Origin: an uncultured Clostridia bacterium
GTDB lineage: Bacteria > Bacillota > Clostridia > TANB77 > CAG-508
Assembly (NCBI GenBank): GCA_948585895.1
Contig: CAPBNZ010000002.1
Span: 6,857-57,597 of the forward strand
DNA length: 50,741 nucleotides
Reading direction: 5' to 3'
The notes below the pieces were generated by a model, which saw only the letters and a program-made list of their open reading frames with translations, did no database searches and was not told where the DNA came from. Numbering within the stretch: position 1 is the stretch's first letter; every line of letters starts with the position of its first letter. Positions 25,484 through 34,368 of the stretch are shown one piece after another. Made by a program: the position numbers and the translations under genes.

Positions 25484-26746
25484 GTGCAGATTATTGAGAA
25501 TTTAAAAGTAAAAGAAAAAGTCTATATCGAAAAATTAAAAAATGGTTTAACAGTAATCATAATCCCTAAAAAAGACATTCAAAAAAAATATATGATATGG
25601 GGAACAAAATATGGTTCAAATGAAAGCAGTTTTGTAGTTCCTGGAGAGGAAGAAGTAACAATTGTACCAAATGGAGTAGCACACTTTTTAGAACACAAGC
25701 TATTTGAACAAGAAAATGGCACAAACAGTTTAGATACGTTAACAGCATTGGGAGTAGATGCTAATGCATACACAACAAATGACCATACAGCATATTTATT
25801 TGAATGTACAGATAATTTTTATGAAGCTATGGATGAATTAATGGATTATGTACAACATCCTTATTTTACAGACGAGAATGTTGAAAAAGAAAAAGGAATT
25901 ATAGGTCAAGAAATTATGATGTATGACGATTATCCTGAATGGAGAGTTTACTTAAATGCAATGCAAGCAATGTATCATAACAATCCAGTAAAAATAGACA
26001 TTGTAGGAACCATTGAGACGATTGGTAAAATTGATAAAGAAATTTTATACAAATGTTACCATACTTTTTATAATCCATCTAATATGACAATGGTATTATG
26101 TGGTGATTTTAGCCCAGAAGACATGATACAGCAAGTAAAGAAGAGATTAGTAGAAAAAGAACCAAGTGGAGAAATAAAAAGAGTATATCCAGAAGAACCA
26201 GAGGAAATTGTACAAGAAAAAATAGAGCAAAAATTAGAAGTAAGTCAACCATTATATACAATAGGAATAAAAGATACTGGAAAATGCGAAGTAAAAAAAC
26301 ATATTGCAATGGAAATTTTGTTGAATTTACTGATAGGAAGAAGCTCCAATTTATACAAAGAGCTTTACAACCAAGGTATTATTTATGCCCAACCTAGTTT
26401 AGAATATGAATTTACCAATATTTATGCACATGCAATAATAAGTGGTCAATCCAATGAGCCAGAAAAAGTTTATCAAAAATTTAAAGAAGAAGTACAAAAA
26501 TTTAAGACAGAAGGAATTAATCAGGCAGATTTTAATCGTATGAAAAAGATGATTTATGGTGGATATATAAAAGAATATAATGATGTTGCAGATATAGCTA
26601 GAATGTTTTTAGCAGACTATTTTAAAGGAATCAACAGTTTTGACTATTTAGAGGAGATAGAAGGGATTACTGTAGAATATTTGGAGCAAATATTAAAAGA
26701 TGTCTTCAATGAGGAGAAAATGGTTCTTTCTATCGTAAGAAGTTAA
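25484..26746 (+). CDS. M16 family zinc peptidase, catalytic subunit (YmfH-like)
   Basis: 420 residues starting with GTG behind AAAGGAGGAG. The zinc site is intact: VAHFLEHKLFEQ carries HxxEH (about residues 66-70), and the third ligand lies in the ENVEKEKGIIGQEIMMYDD segment (about 128-146). LIGRSSNLYKELYNQGIIY is the C-terminal-domain hallmark. The GTG is the only start with a ribosome site. It forms a transcription unit with the non-catalytic partner and ends at a terminator. Confidence 0.92.
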   Translation: MQIIENLKVKEKVYIEKLKNGLTVIIIPKKDIQKKYMIWGTKYGSNESSFVVPGEEEVTIVPNGVAHFLEHKLFEQENGTNSLDTLTALGVDANAYTTNDHTAYLFECTDNFYEAMDELMDYVQHPYFTDENVEKEKGIIGQEIMMYDDYPEWRVYLNAMQAMYHNNPVKIDIVGTIETIGKIDKEILYKCYHTFYNPSNMTMVLCGDFSPEDMIQQVKKRLVEKEPSGEIKRVYPEEPEEIVQEKIEQKLEVSQPLYTIGIKDTGKCEVKKHIAMEILLNLLIGRSSNLYKELYNQGIIYAQPSLEYEFTNIYAHAIISGQSNEPEKVYQKFKEEVQKFKTEGINQADFNRMKKMIYGGYIKEYNDVADIARMFLADYFKGINSFDYLEEIEGITVEYLEQILKDVFNEEKMVLSIVRS

Positions 26747-26783
26747 AAAAATGAATAAAAATGGGAAAAAATAAAATGTAATA

Positions 26784-26822
26784 AAAACGGCATTTACAGA
26801 GGAAAAATGGAAATGCCGTTTT
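26784..26822 (+). terminator. Intrinsic terminator after the M16 pair
   Basis: AAAACGGCATTT and AAATGCCGTTTT form a 12-bp perfect stem with loop ACAGAGGAAAAATGG. Confidence 0.9.
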
Positions 26823-26964
26823 CTGCTGTCTATCTATGTCGGAAAAAGATAAAAGGGGTCGTACGAAAGTTGACAAAAAGCCTTGAAAATACTTGACTTG
26901 GGAAGAATGTTGTGGTAATTTATAAGTATACAAAAGATAAATAGAATAAAAAGGAGATATAAAT

Positions 26965-27135
26965 ATGTTAAATGATGAAATTTGTAAATTAAGAGATAAA
27001 CTAAATAAAAGTATAGAACAAGGTGATGATTATAGTGTCACTTATCAATTAAGTGTCGAATTAGACGAACTAATTGCTAAATATTATGAAAGTTTAAAAA
27101 ATAGTAAAAAAAAACTGATAATGACAAACAGCTAG
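26965..27135 (+). CDS. Spo0E-like aspartyl-phosphate phosphatase family protein
   Basis: 56 residues. ATG with AAGGAG 8 bases upstream. Two predicted helices: EICKLRDKLNKSIEQG, and a second one with LSVELDELIAKYYES, which contains the Spo0E signature SxxLDxLI (about residues 31-38). The family dephosphorylates Spo0A~P and delays sporulation, and members of this size are common in clostridia. It stands alone, with a plausible promoter upstream (TTGACT at 26893, TAATTT 17 bases later) and a bidirectional terminator 3 bases after the stop. The helix-turn-helix hairpin and motif fit well, but the short length leaves some doubt. Confidence 0.75.
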   Translation: MLNDEICKLRDKLNKSIEQGDDYSVTYQLSVELDELIAKYYESLKNSKKKLIMTNS

Positions 27136-27138
27136 ACT

Positions 27139-27176
27139 AAAACCTCCTAAATGCTTTGCACATAGGAGGTTTTAAT
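27139..27176. terminator. Bidirectional intrinsic terminator between convergent genes
   Basis: AAAACCTCCTA and TAGGAGGTTTT form an 11-bp perfect stem that serves the + strand Spo0E-like gene and, from the other side, the - strand gene ending at 27215. A second small stem (CTTAGTGGG/CCCACCAAG, 27180-27201) follows. Confidence 0.88.
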
Positions 27177-27214
27177 TGACTTAGTGGGAATGCCCACCAA
27201 GTAATGAAACAGAC

Positions 27215-27793
27215 TTATGCTAGTAGTCTATCGATGCAATTAAGAATAACTTTTAAATTATTCTCGGTAAATTGCCGAATACCAGCATTTACAATAGCAT
27301 CTGTTTGCCAGACTTTTTCTGTTTTGATAATAGGACTATTTTTTTTATCAACTTCTAGTAGATGGTGATAGTCCAGAGTCACAGTCTTATTTTTGGGAAG
27401 ACTAAGCCAATAAATGGCAGGCTTTATTGGCAAACCGAACACACCACCATACACAACATTTCGCTTTGTGACTTTTTCTCCCTTTTTTGTCACATTCCAT
27501 TTTGGGGATGCATTTTGTCTACCACTTCGCTGAATAGCAAAGTTAAACAATTCTGCTATTTTCCTTTTTTTCTGCGGCTGATATTTTAAATAGCCATCAT
27601 CTTGAAAGCTAGAAACAATATCTAAAAAATTAATATGAAATAAAATAATTTTCTTAGAATCGGTTTCTGGAAACGTTCCTAACTTTCGTAAAGATTTTTG
27701 TAATGCCAAGAGACGTTTCGTCTCTTGGGGTTCAAGTGTTTTTCTTAAAAATTCTGCATACCGTTGATTTTTTTGTCTTTTTTTCTGTTTCAT
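27215..27793 (-). CDS. Unrecognised basic protein with foreign codon use
   Basis: 192 residues, no family recognised. ATG behind GGAGG and a clear promoter, so it is probably expressed or was recently. The protein is very basic at the N-terminus (KQKKRQKNQR) and soluble. A middle block, KRNVVYGGVFGLPIKPAIYW, is followed by alternating beta-like segments (TVTLDYHHLLEV) and a C-terminal helix. Unlike its neighbours, which use AGA almost exclusively, it uses the CGN arginine box repeatedly and has the only two in-frame CGG codons in the window not followed by A (27761-27763 and 27275-27277). This suggests recent acquisition. Confidence 0.65.
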   Translation of the reverse strand: MKQKKRQKNQRYAEFLRKTLEPQETKRLLALQKSLRKLGTFPETDSKKIILFHINFLDIVSSFQDDGYLKYQPQKKRKIAELFNFAIQRSGRQNASPKWNVTKKGEKVTKRNVVYGGVFGLPIKPAIYWLSLPKNKTVTLDYHHLLEVDKKNSPIIKTEKVWQTDAIVNAGIRQFTENNLKVILNCIDRLLA

Positions 27794-27841
27794 TGTTTTC
27801 CTCCATAAATATTTGGTGATTACTACAGTTTTTACTTTAAT

Positions 27842-27870
27842 ATTATAACATAGTATACATAAATAGTAAA
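27842..27870 (-). promoter_or_regulatory. Promoter for the unrecognised minus-strand gene
   Basis: On the minus strand TTTACT, 17-base spacer, TATAAT, about 50 bases before the start codon. Confidence 0.65.
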
Positions 27871-27996
27871 TACAAAATTATTTAATTACAAAAAGAAATT
27901 TGTTATTTTTCTAAAAAATATTTGAAATAGGCACTTAGATTAGTTGTAATTATAACATGGAAGTTGGCAAAATTTAGTGGCTTTTGAGTAAATTGC

Positions 27997-28025
27997 TTGC
28001 AAGCCTTAAAAATATATACTATAAT
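27997..28025 (+). promoter_or_regulatory. Promoter for the aspartokinase gene
   Basis: TTGCAA, 17-base spacer, TATAAT, 68 bases before the start. The leader is short; no lysine riboswitch or T-box was seen. The 300-base gap 27794-28093 holds only this and the opposite promoter. Confidence 0.7.
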
Positions 28026-28093
28026 AACAACATATAAGGATAACTCTATTTAAAATTAAATAAAGTTTTGCAAAAAATAAAGGTGTGACGAAA

Positions 28094-29269
28094 ATGAACA
28101 CAGTAGTATTAAAATTTGGTGGAAGCTCTGTAGCAGATAATATTAAACTAAATGTCGTTGCAGACAAAGTAATAAGCTTAAAAAAAGAAGCAAAAAATGT
28201 AGTAGTTGTTGTATCAGCACAAGGAAAAACAACCAATCAATTAATTAAGGAAGCACAAGAATTATCAGCCATTCCAGAGGAAAGAGAAATGGATATGTTG
28301 TTATCGACAGGAGAACAGATAACAGCATCAAAACTAAGCATACTATTGAACCGAAAAGGATATCCAGCCATTTCCCTAACAGGTTGGCAAGCAGGAATTA
28401 GAACCAATTCAATTCATACAAGTGCAAAAATTGAACGTATTTGTATCGATAGAATGGAAAAAGAGTTAGAAAAGGGAAAAATTATAGTAGTAGCTGGATT
28501 CCAAGGATTAGATGAACAAGAAAATATTACAACATTAGGAAGAGGAGGGTCTGATACAACAGCAGTAGCCTTGCAAGTAGCTCTTAAAGCAGATAAATGT
28601 TATATCTTTTCAGATGTAGATGGAATTTATTCTGCTGATCCCAATATGATTACAATGGCAAAAAGATTAGATGAAATATCTTTTGATGAAATGCAAGAAG
28701 TTGCTGATAGTGGAGCAAAAGTATTACATAATCGTTGCATTCAGATTGGAAAAAAATTTGATTGTAGTATAATTGCTAAATCAACTTTTTTAAATGAAGG
28801 TGGAACTAAAATATGTCAGCAAATTGAATCATCTGAAGTAAAAAGTATTGTAAAGAACGACAAATTAGTGATGATTTTGATGGAAAAAGAAGGAAATATC
28901 GAAGAAGGGGAATTCTATAATATATATCAAAATTTACTACAAAATAATATTATTGTAGAGGCATTTCAAAAACAAGGTAATCAAGTACAATTTAGAATAA
29001 AAGAAACAGAACAAAATAAAGTACAAGAAATATTAGAAAGTAAATATCTAACCTATCAAATCCAACAAAAGAATTTTGTAAAATTGAGTATTGTTGGGTA
29101 TGGTATTACACAAGACAACCAAGTATTAAATCAAGTAATAGAAATATTAAAAAAGCGTAAAATAGAAATAATAGATATTTATTTAACACAATCTAAAATA
29201 GAAATTTTAGTAAAAGAAATAGAAAATGACAGCGTTGCAGAATTGCATCAAAAATTAATAAAAGAATAG
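28094..29269 (+). CDS. lysC: Aspartokinase
   Basis: 391 residues. The ATG at 28094 is chosen because AAAGGTG lies 7 bases upstream; the upstream in-frame GTG is inside that site. The kinase domain has VLKFGGSSVAD (about 4-14), STGEQITASKLS (about 75-86), VVAGFQGLD and GRGGSDTTAVALQVAL (about 151-166), then YIFSDVDGIYSADP. Two ACT domains (about 255-390) provide feedback control by lysine or threonine. It phosphorylates aspartate, the first step to lysine, threonine, methionine and diaminopimelate. The next enzyme of the pathway, Asd, lies convergent 260 bases downstream. The specific isozyme symbol is inferred. Confidence 0.92.
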   Translation: MNTVVLKFGGSSVADNIKLNVVADKVISLKKEAKNVVVVVSAQGKTTNQLIKEAQELSAIPEEREMDMLLSTGEQITASKLSILLNRKGYPAISLTGWQAGIRTNSIHTSAKIERICIDRMEKELEKGKIIVVAGFQGLDEQENITTLGRGGSDTTAVALQVALKADKCYIFSDVDGIYSADPNMITMAKRLDEISFDEMQEVADSGAKVLHNRCIQIGKKFDCSIIAKSTFLNEGGTKICQQIESSEVKSIVKNDKLVMILMEKEGNIEEGEFYNIYQNLLQNNIIVEAFQKQGNQVQFRIKETEQNKVQEILESKYLTYQIQQKNFVKLSIVGYGITQDNQVLNQVIEILKKRKIEIIDIYLTQSKIEILVKEIENDSVAELHQKLIKE

Positions 29270-29376
29270 CCAAATAGAATGGGTTAGTGTGACTTTGTAA
29301 AACTGGAAAGGTTCGTGGTAATATTTTTATATTTTGTATTTTAAATAATATATTTTTGTATGAAAAGATAGGTGAA

Positions 29377-29508
29377 ATGTATAACAGCAATAAATTATCA
29401 CTATTAAGTGATGAAATATTAAATAAGTTAGCAAACATGCAAAAGAAACGATTAAAATATAGTAGTTTTGTGATAAATATGTTTTTACGAAATGTAATAA
29501 AATGTTAA
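29377..29508 (+). CDS. Possible small protein, 43 residues
   Basis: A short reading frame with ATG 5 bases after ATAGGTG and ending TAA just at the terminator shared with asd. The product (MYNSNKLSLLSDEIL...INMFLRNVIKC) is mostly helical. No family is recognised. The spacing of the RBS is acceptable, but length and composition give little support. Confidence 0.35.
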   Translation: MYNSNKLSLLSDEILNKLANMQKKRLKYSSFVINMFLRNVIKC

Positions 29509-29555
29509 AACTGATGGAAAATGATGATATTAGCTATCATCTTCCATCAGTTTTT
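29508..29555. terminator. Bidirectional terminator overlapping the end of asd
   Basis: AAAACTGATGGAA and TTCCATCAGTTTT pair perfectly, extended inward by imperfect ATGAT/ATCAT pairing, with T-runs on both strands. The asd stop codon lies in its loop region. Confidence 0.75.
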
Positions 29556-30525
29556 CTATAATTTGAACAGCATTACTAGCAGCACCTTTACGAATATTGT
29601 CAGCAACTACCCAAAGATTTACACCAGACCTAACACTTTCATCACGGCGGACTCTTCCTACAAATACTTCATCATGTCCAGTAGCATTAATTGCCATAGG
29701 GTACAAATTAGAAGAAGGGTCATCTACTAAAATCAAATTAGGAAAGTTTTTTAAAGTAGAAATTAAATCTTCCATTTCAAAATCATTTTCTAATTCAACA
29801 TTAATGGATTCAGAATGAGAATTTTGAACAGGGACACGAACTGTTGTTGCTGTAACCTTTAGATCAGGTCTGTGTAAAATTTTTCTTGATTCATTTATCA
29901 TTTTTAATTCTTCTTTCGTGTAACCATTTTCCATAAATACATCGATATGAGGTAAACAATTATTGTAAATAGGATGAGGGAATTTTTTTAATGGTTGAGA
30001 ATTATCGGTATTTTCTAAATCATATAAAGCATTTTTTCCAGCTCCAGAAACAGCTTGGTAAGTTGAATAAACAATTCTTTTAATGTGATACTTATCTTCT
30101 AAAGCTTTCAAAGGTAACATAGCTTGAATGGTTGAGCAATTTGGATTAGCAATAATCCCATGGTGTTGATAAACATCTTCAAAATTAACCTCTGGAACAA
30201 CTAAAGGAACATCGGCATCCATACGAAAATAACTACTATTATCTACTACAATACAGCTCTTTTGAGTAGCAATGGGAGCATATTTTTTAGAAATTTCTCC
30301 ACCAGCTGCAAAAATAGCAAAATCAAAACCAGAATCAAAAGAGTGTTCCGTTAATTCTTGTACTGTATAATCTTTTCCAAGAATAGAGAAAGTGGCTCCA
30401 GCGGAATTTTTGGAAGCAAATAGACCATAAGTATCAATTGGTAAATTTTTTTCTTCTAATACTTGAAGGACAGACCTGCCTACTAGACCTGTTGCACCAA
30501 CAATGGCAATTTTATATTTTTTCAA
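29530..30525 (-). CDS. asd: Aspartate-semialdehyde dehydrogenase
   Basis: 331 residues from a TTG start at 30525, chosen because AGGGGGAAT precedes it and the product then begins KKYKIAIVGATGLVGRS, the NADP-binding start of the family. An upstream in-frame ATG at 30654 would add 43 hydrophobic, unrelated residues. The active-site cysteine is in IIANPNCSTIQ (about 123-133). The catalytic His region (RVPVQNSHSES) and the C-terminal GRVRRDESVRSGVNLWVVADN, read in pieces, are intact. It reduces aspartyl phosphate to the semialdehyde in the diaminopimelate/lysine/threonine route, after the neighbouring aspartokinase. Confidence 0.95.
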   Translation of the reverse strand: MKKYKIAIVGATGLVGRSVLQVLEEKNLPIDTYGLFASKNSAGATFSILGKDYTVQELTEHSFDSGFDFAIFAAGGEISKKYAPIATQKSCIVVDNSSYFRMDADVPLVVPEVNFEDVYQHHGIIANPNCSTIQAMLPLKALEDKYHIKRIVYSTYQAVSGAGKNALYDLENTDNSQPLKKFPHPIYNNCLPHIDVFMENGYTKEELKMINESRKILHRPDLKVTATTVRVPVQNSHSESINVELENDFEMEDLISTLKNFPNLILVDDPSSNLYPMAINATGHDEVFVGRVRRDESVRSGVNLWVVADNIRKGAASNAVQIIEKLMEDDS

Positions 30526-30559
30526 AGGAATTCCCCCTAATTTTTTATTTTTTAAATAA

Positions 30560-30588
30560 AGTATAACATATAAATGTAAAAAATGAAA
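30560..30588 (-). promoter_or_regulatory. Possible promoter for asd
   Basis: On the minus strand a weak TTTCAT, 17-base spacer, TATACT, about 35 bases before the TTG start. The rest of the 330-base gap 30526-30855 holds the divergent promoter at 30801 and a short minus-strand peptide frame ending near 30658, with no start or RBS. Confidence 0.45.
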
Positions 30589-30800
30589 TAGAAAAGTTAC
30601 AATTCTATATACGATAAAGCTAAAAACGATAGTTTGGCATTGAACATTCCTCATTTTATGGAATAAGAATTTCTAAATATTTTCCAGTTGCATTTGAATT
30701 TTCATCAATATGAATATAACCATTATTTGAGCTTTTCAAAATTTAACTGCGAATCGTCACATAGAAAAGGGTTTGCCATCACAAAAATTACGAATAAATC

Positions 30801-30829
30801 TTGCTTTTTTTTAAGAATCATTATATAAT
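30801..30829 (+). promoter_or_regulatory. Promoter for the SNF2 helicase gene
   Basis: TTGCTT, 17-base spacer, TATAAT, 26 bases before the start codon. Confidence 0.7.
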
Positions 30830-30855
30830 AATTTGCCAAGTAAAGGAGAAAAGGA

Positions 30856-33800
30856 ATGTTAGTCAATCAAAAAATATTAGATAATCTATGTAGTGACGCT
30901 GGAGAAAAAAGAGTTCAAAAAGCAAAAAGTTATAAAGAAAAAGGAAGAGTACAAATAACCAATGTGGAATATAAAGACAGTAAAAATTTTGATATCCATA
31001 GTATGGTAGTAGGAACCAAGCCATACAAAACTTATCTATCTGTTCGTAATGGAGAAATAGAAGATATCACTTGTAATTGTGAAGATTATTATAATCATTA
31101 TGGTGTATGTAAGCATACACTTGCTTCCATCTTAGCTTTTTCAGAGGAAAGTGATTCAACTACTAAAAACATTCCAAATCCTATGAATAATACGAATCAT
31201 TATAGAAACTTCAAACAAATTGTTAATACATTTTATAACGAGGAAGTAGAGAAAATAGATAATGAGGAAGAAGCAATATTAGAAAATAAAGGAACAATAA
31301 AAATAGAACCTCAAATTATCTATGACAAATTTTCAGGAGATATGAAAATTGAATTTAAAATTGGATGTAAAAAAATGTATAAAATTAAAAATTTATCTGA
31401 ATTTTATACAAGAATGTTAGAAAAGGAATTTTACCAATATGGGGAAATGTTGAAATTTGTTCATACGAAAGAAATGTTTGAAGAACAAAGTCAAGCCTTG
31501 TTAGATTTTATTTTGCAATACTCAGAAATGATTAAATATGCCAATTCTAATTCTAATAGTAATTATCGATACTATGGAAAAGCATTAAGTGAGAGTAGTA
31601 TTATTTTGGGAAATAGCGGAATAGATAATTTGTTTGACGTATTAAAAGGAAAAAAGATATTGTTACAAAAGAATCATAATTTAGAAGAAATTGAATTTAC
31701 AGAAGAATTGCCTAATATAGAATTTAAACTAAAAAAAATAAAAGAAGAACAATATTCCATTGTACCTAATATAGAAATTTTTAATGTAACCATTATCAAG
31801 GGGAAGAAATACAAATATATTCTGGATGAAAAAAAGTTATATCGCTGTACTAGAGAATTTGAAGACACAAATTTAAAATTATTAGAATTATTTAGAAGAA
31901 ATTATATGACAGAAGTATTATTAGGAAAAGAAGAATTAAGTAGTCTGTTTTCTGTCCTTATCCCTAGAGTAAAAGATGCAATTGTGATAGAAAATATGGA
32001 ACAAGAAATAGAACAATATAAACCAAAAGAATTACAGGTAAAAGTATATTTAGACTTTGATACAAATGACTTTTTAATAGCAGAAGTGAAATTTCAATAC
32101 GACACCAATGAATTTAACCCATTAGATGAGAAATTAAGAGTGGATTTCCCAAGGAATATGATACAAGAAACAAAAGCATTAAATGTATTTAGAAAAACTA
32201 GGTTTATGTATGATAGTCAAAAATTAAGATTTATTTTAACAGATAATGATGCAATTTATAAATTCTTAACAGAAGATATTAATAGTTATACACAAAAATT
32301 TGATGTATTAGTAACAGAAAAATTTAAAACAAAAGAGATTAAGCAACCTAAAATTGGGAAGGTTGGAGTAAAAGTTGAAAATAATTTGTTAGCCATAGAT
32401 TTAAAAGATATAGACATTGATATCAAAGAATTAGAAGAAATTATGGCTAAATATGCTTTAAAGAAAAAATATCATAGGCTAAAAGATGGAAGTTTTATTA
32501 ACTTGGAAGAAAATAAGGAAATTGATTTCCTAAACAAGTTAATAACAGGAATGGATATTGATTATAAAGAATTAAAACATGGTGAAATAAAATTACCAGT
32601 GAGTAGAACCTTATATTTGAATCAATTACTAAAAGGAATGAAGGGAACAGAAGTTACTAAAAATGTAGAATATAAAGACATGGTTAGTAAATTAGATAAA
32701 GAGCAATTAGAAGAAGAAATTAAAATACCTGAAAATCTAAATTCGATTTTGCGATATTACCAAAAAACAGGTTTTAAATGGCTAAAGACTTTAGATAGTT
32801 ATCGATTTGGAGGAATTCTAGCAGATGACATGGGACTTCGGAAAAACCATTCAAATGTTATCTGTAATTGTAGATTATGCAATCATGAAAGAGACGAGAC
32901 TTCCTATTCATTCTAATACAATTGATAGCAGGCAAGAAGACAAGATGGAACAAGATACAATAGCAATGAAAGGAACTTTAGATAAAGAGCCAATTTTAAG
33001 TTTAAACAATACCAGAGCAAGTTTAGTGGTTTCTCCTAGTTCCTTAACACTTAATTGGCAGAATGAAGCAAAAAAGTTTGCACAGGGATTAAAGACATTA
33101 GTAATCAGAGGAACTTTAGCAGAAAGAAAAAAACAAATTGAAGAAATTGAACAATATGATTTAGTTATTACTTCTTATGACTTATTAAAAAGAGATATGG
33201 AACAATACTTGAAAAAAGATTATACATTTCGTTATATAATAGCAGATGAGGCACAATATCTGAAAAATAGTAATACCCAAAATGCCAAAGCCATAAAAAA
33301 AATAAAAGCTGATACCAGATATGCGTTGACAGGAACACCAATCGAAAATTCATTAGCAGAATTGTGGTCTATTTTTGATTTCATTATGCCAGGTTATTTA
33401 TTTACCTATAAAAAATTCAAAGGTTTATACGAAACACCAATCATAAAAGAACAAAGCCAAGAAGCCATGCAAAAACTAAAAATGTTAATTGAGCCATTTG
33501 TGTTAAGAAGAAACAAAAAAGAAGTGCTAACAGAGCTTCCAGAAAAAACAATAACGGTACTAAGCAATGAAATGGTAGAAGAGCAAAGAAATATTTATTT
33601 AAGCTATTTAGCCCAAGCAAAGCAAGAAATAGCCCAAGAGATACAAATAAATGGATACGAAAGAAGCCAAATGCAAATATTAGCAGCTTTAACAAGATTA
33701 AGGCAAATTTGTTGCCATCCAGCCTTGTTTATAGAAGGATATAAAGACAGAAGTAGTAAACTAGAACAATGTATGGAAATTATACAAGAAGCAACCAATA

Positions 33801-34264
33801 GTGGACACAAAATCTTATTATTTTCAGGATACACCTCTATGTTCGAAATCATGGAAAAAGAATTAAAACAAAGAAATATAAAATACTTCAAACTTACTGG
33901 TAGTACAAAAGTAGAAGAAAGAATTAAACAAGTAGACGAATTCAATCAAAATTCAGAAATTAAGGTATTCTTAATATCACTAAAAGCAGGAGGAACAGGA
34001 TTAAACTTAACAGGAGCAGACATGGTAATACACTATGACCCATGGTGGAACTTATCCACAGAAAACCAAGCAACAGATAGAGCATACAGAATAGGACAAA
34101 AAAATAATGTACAAGTATACAAATTAATTACCAAAAACTCCATTGAAGAAAAAATATATGAACTACAACAAAAAAAAGCACAGTTAGTAGACAATATGCT
34201 AAGTACCAAAACATCCTTTATAAGTAAACTATCAAAAGAAGAAATTATGAAACTTTTTAGTTAG
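30856..34264 (+). CDS. SWIM-domain SNF2/Rad54-family helicase, read across a +1 shift at CGGA
   Basis: Two overlapping frames together give one full-length protein of about 1135 residues. N-terminal part: SWIM zinc finger with CNCEDYY...GVCKH (about 75-91), then a bacterial SNF2-associated region. The ATPase begins LRYYQKTGFKWL and reaches Walker A as ADDMGL at 32838. There an extra C breaks the frame, and the other frame continues GKTIQMLSVI. It then runs through SPSSLTLNW, IADEAQYLKN (DEAQ box), LTGTPIENS, and the helicase C-terminal half (SLKAGGTGLNLTGAD, DRAYRIGQ). Without the shift the product stops within 26 residues, in the ATP site. Both halves are otherwise intact, which argues against simple decay. 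It could be recoded, a sequence error, or a fresh mutation. Confidence 0.88.
32836..32842 (+). other. CTT-CGGA frameshift site in the SNF2 helicase gene
   Basis: Zero frame reads CTT CGG AAA; the conserved Walker A motif requires CTT (C)GGA AAA ACC, that is Leu-Gly-Lys-Thr. The extra base is C32839, exactly at a codon boundary. Confidence 0.85.
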
Positions 34265-34334
34265 TTTGGCTAGCTCTGGGACAGGCACAGGATGACCATT
34301 TTTGGCTAGTTTTGGGACAGGTACGAACTGACCA
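34265..34334 (+). repeat. Tandem pair of a REP-like repeat between the SNF2 gene and trmFO
   Basis: Two copies with a 36-base period: each begins TTTGGCTAG, contains TGGGACAGG and ends TGACCA (34265-34298 and 34301-34334). The intervening bases differ. The sequence family differs from the RAYT-linked element at 19006. The first copy starts directly after the SNF2 stop codon. Confidence 0.7.
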
Positions 34335-34368
34335 CAGTAATCAAATAGAGAAAGAAAGTGAGCAATAA

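Noticed and set aside
27794..28093. Lysine riboswitch or T-box before aspartokinase
   Set aside because: The leader after the predicted promoter is under 70 bases and shows no such fold.
30658..30740. Minus-strand peptide frame ending ENSNATGKYLEILIP before the asd promoter region
   Set aside because: No start codon with ribosome site; a stop lies two codons upstream of the readable part. It could be the end of a lost gene, but 25 residues are not enough to claim one.
30856..32916. SNF2 and trmFO as plain pseudogenes
   Set aside because: Only one break of identical type in the SNF2 gene, with long intact frames on both sides; the same break recurs in a phage gene, so decay is not the simplest reading. 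TrmFO has an additional unrelated break and remains open.
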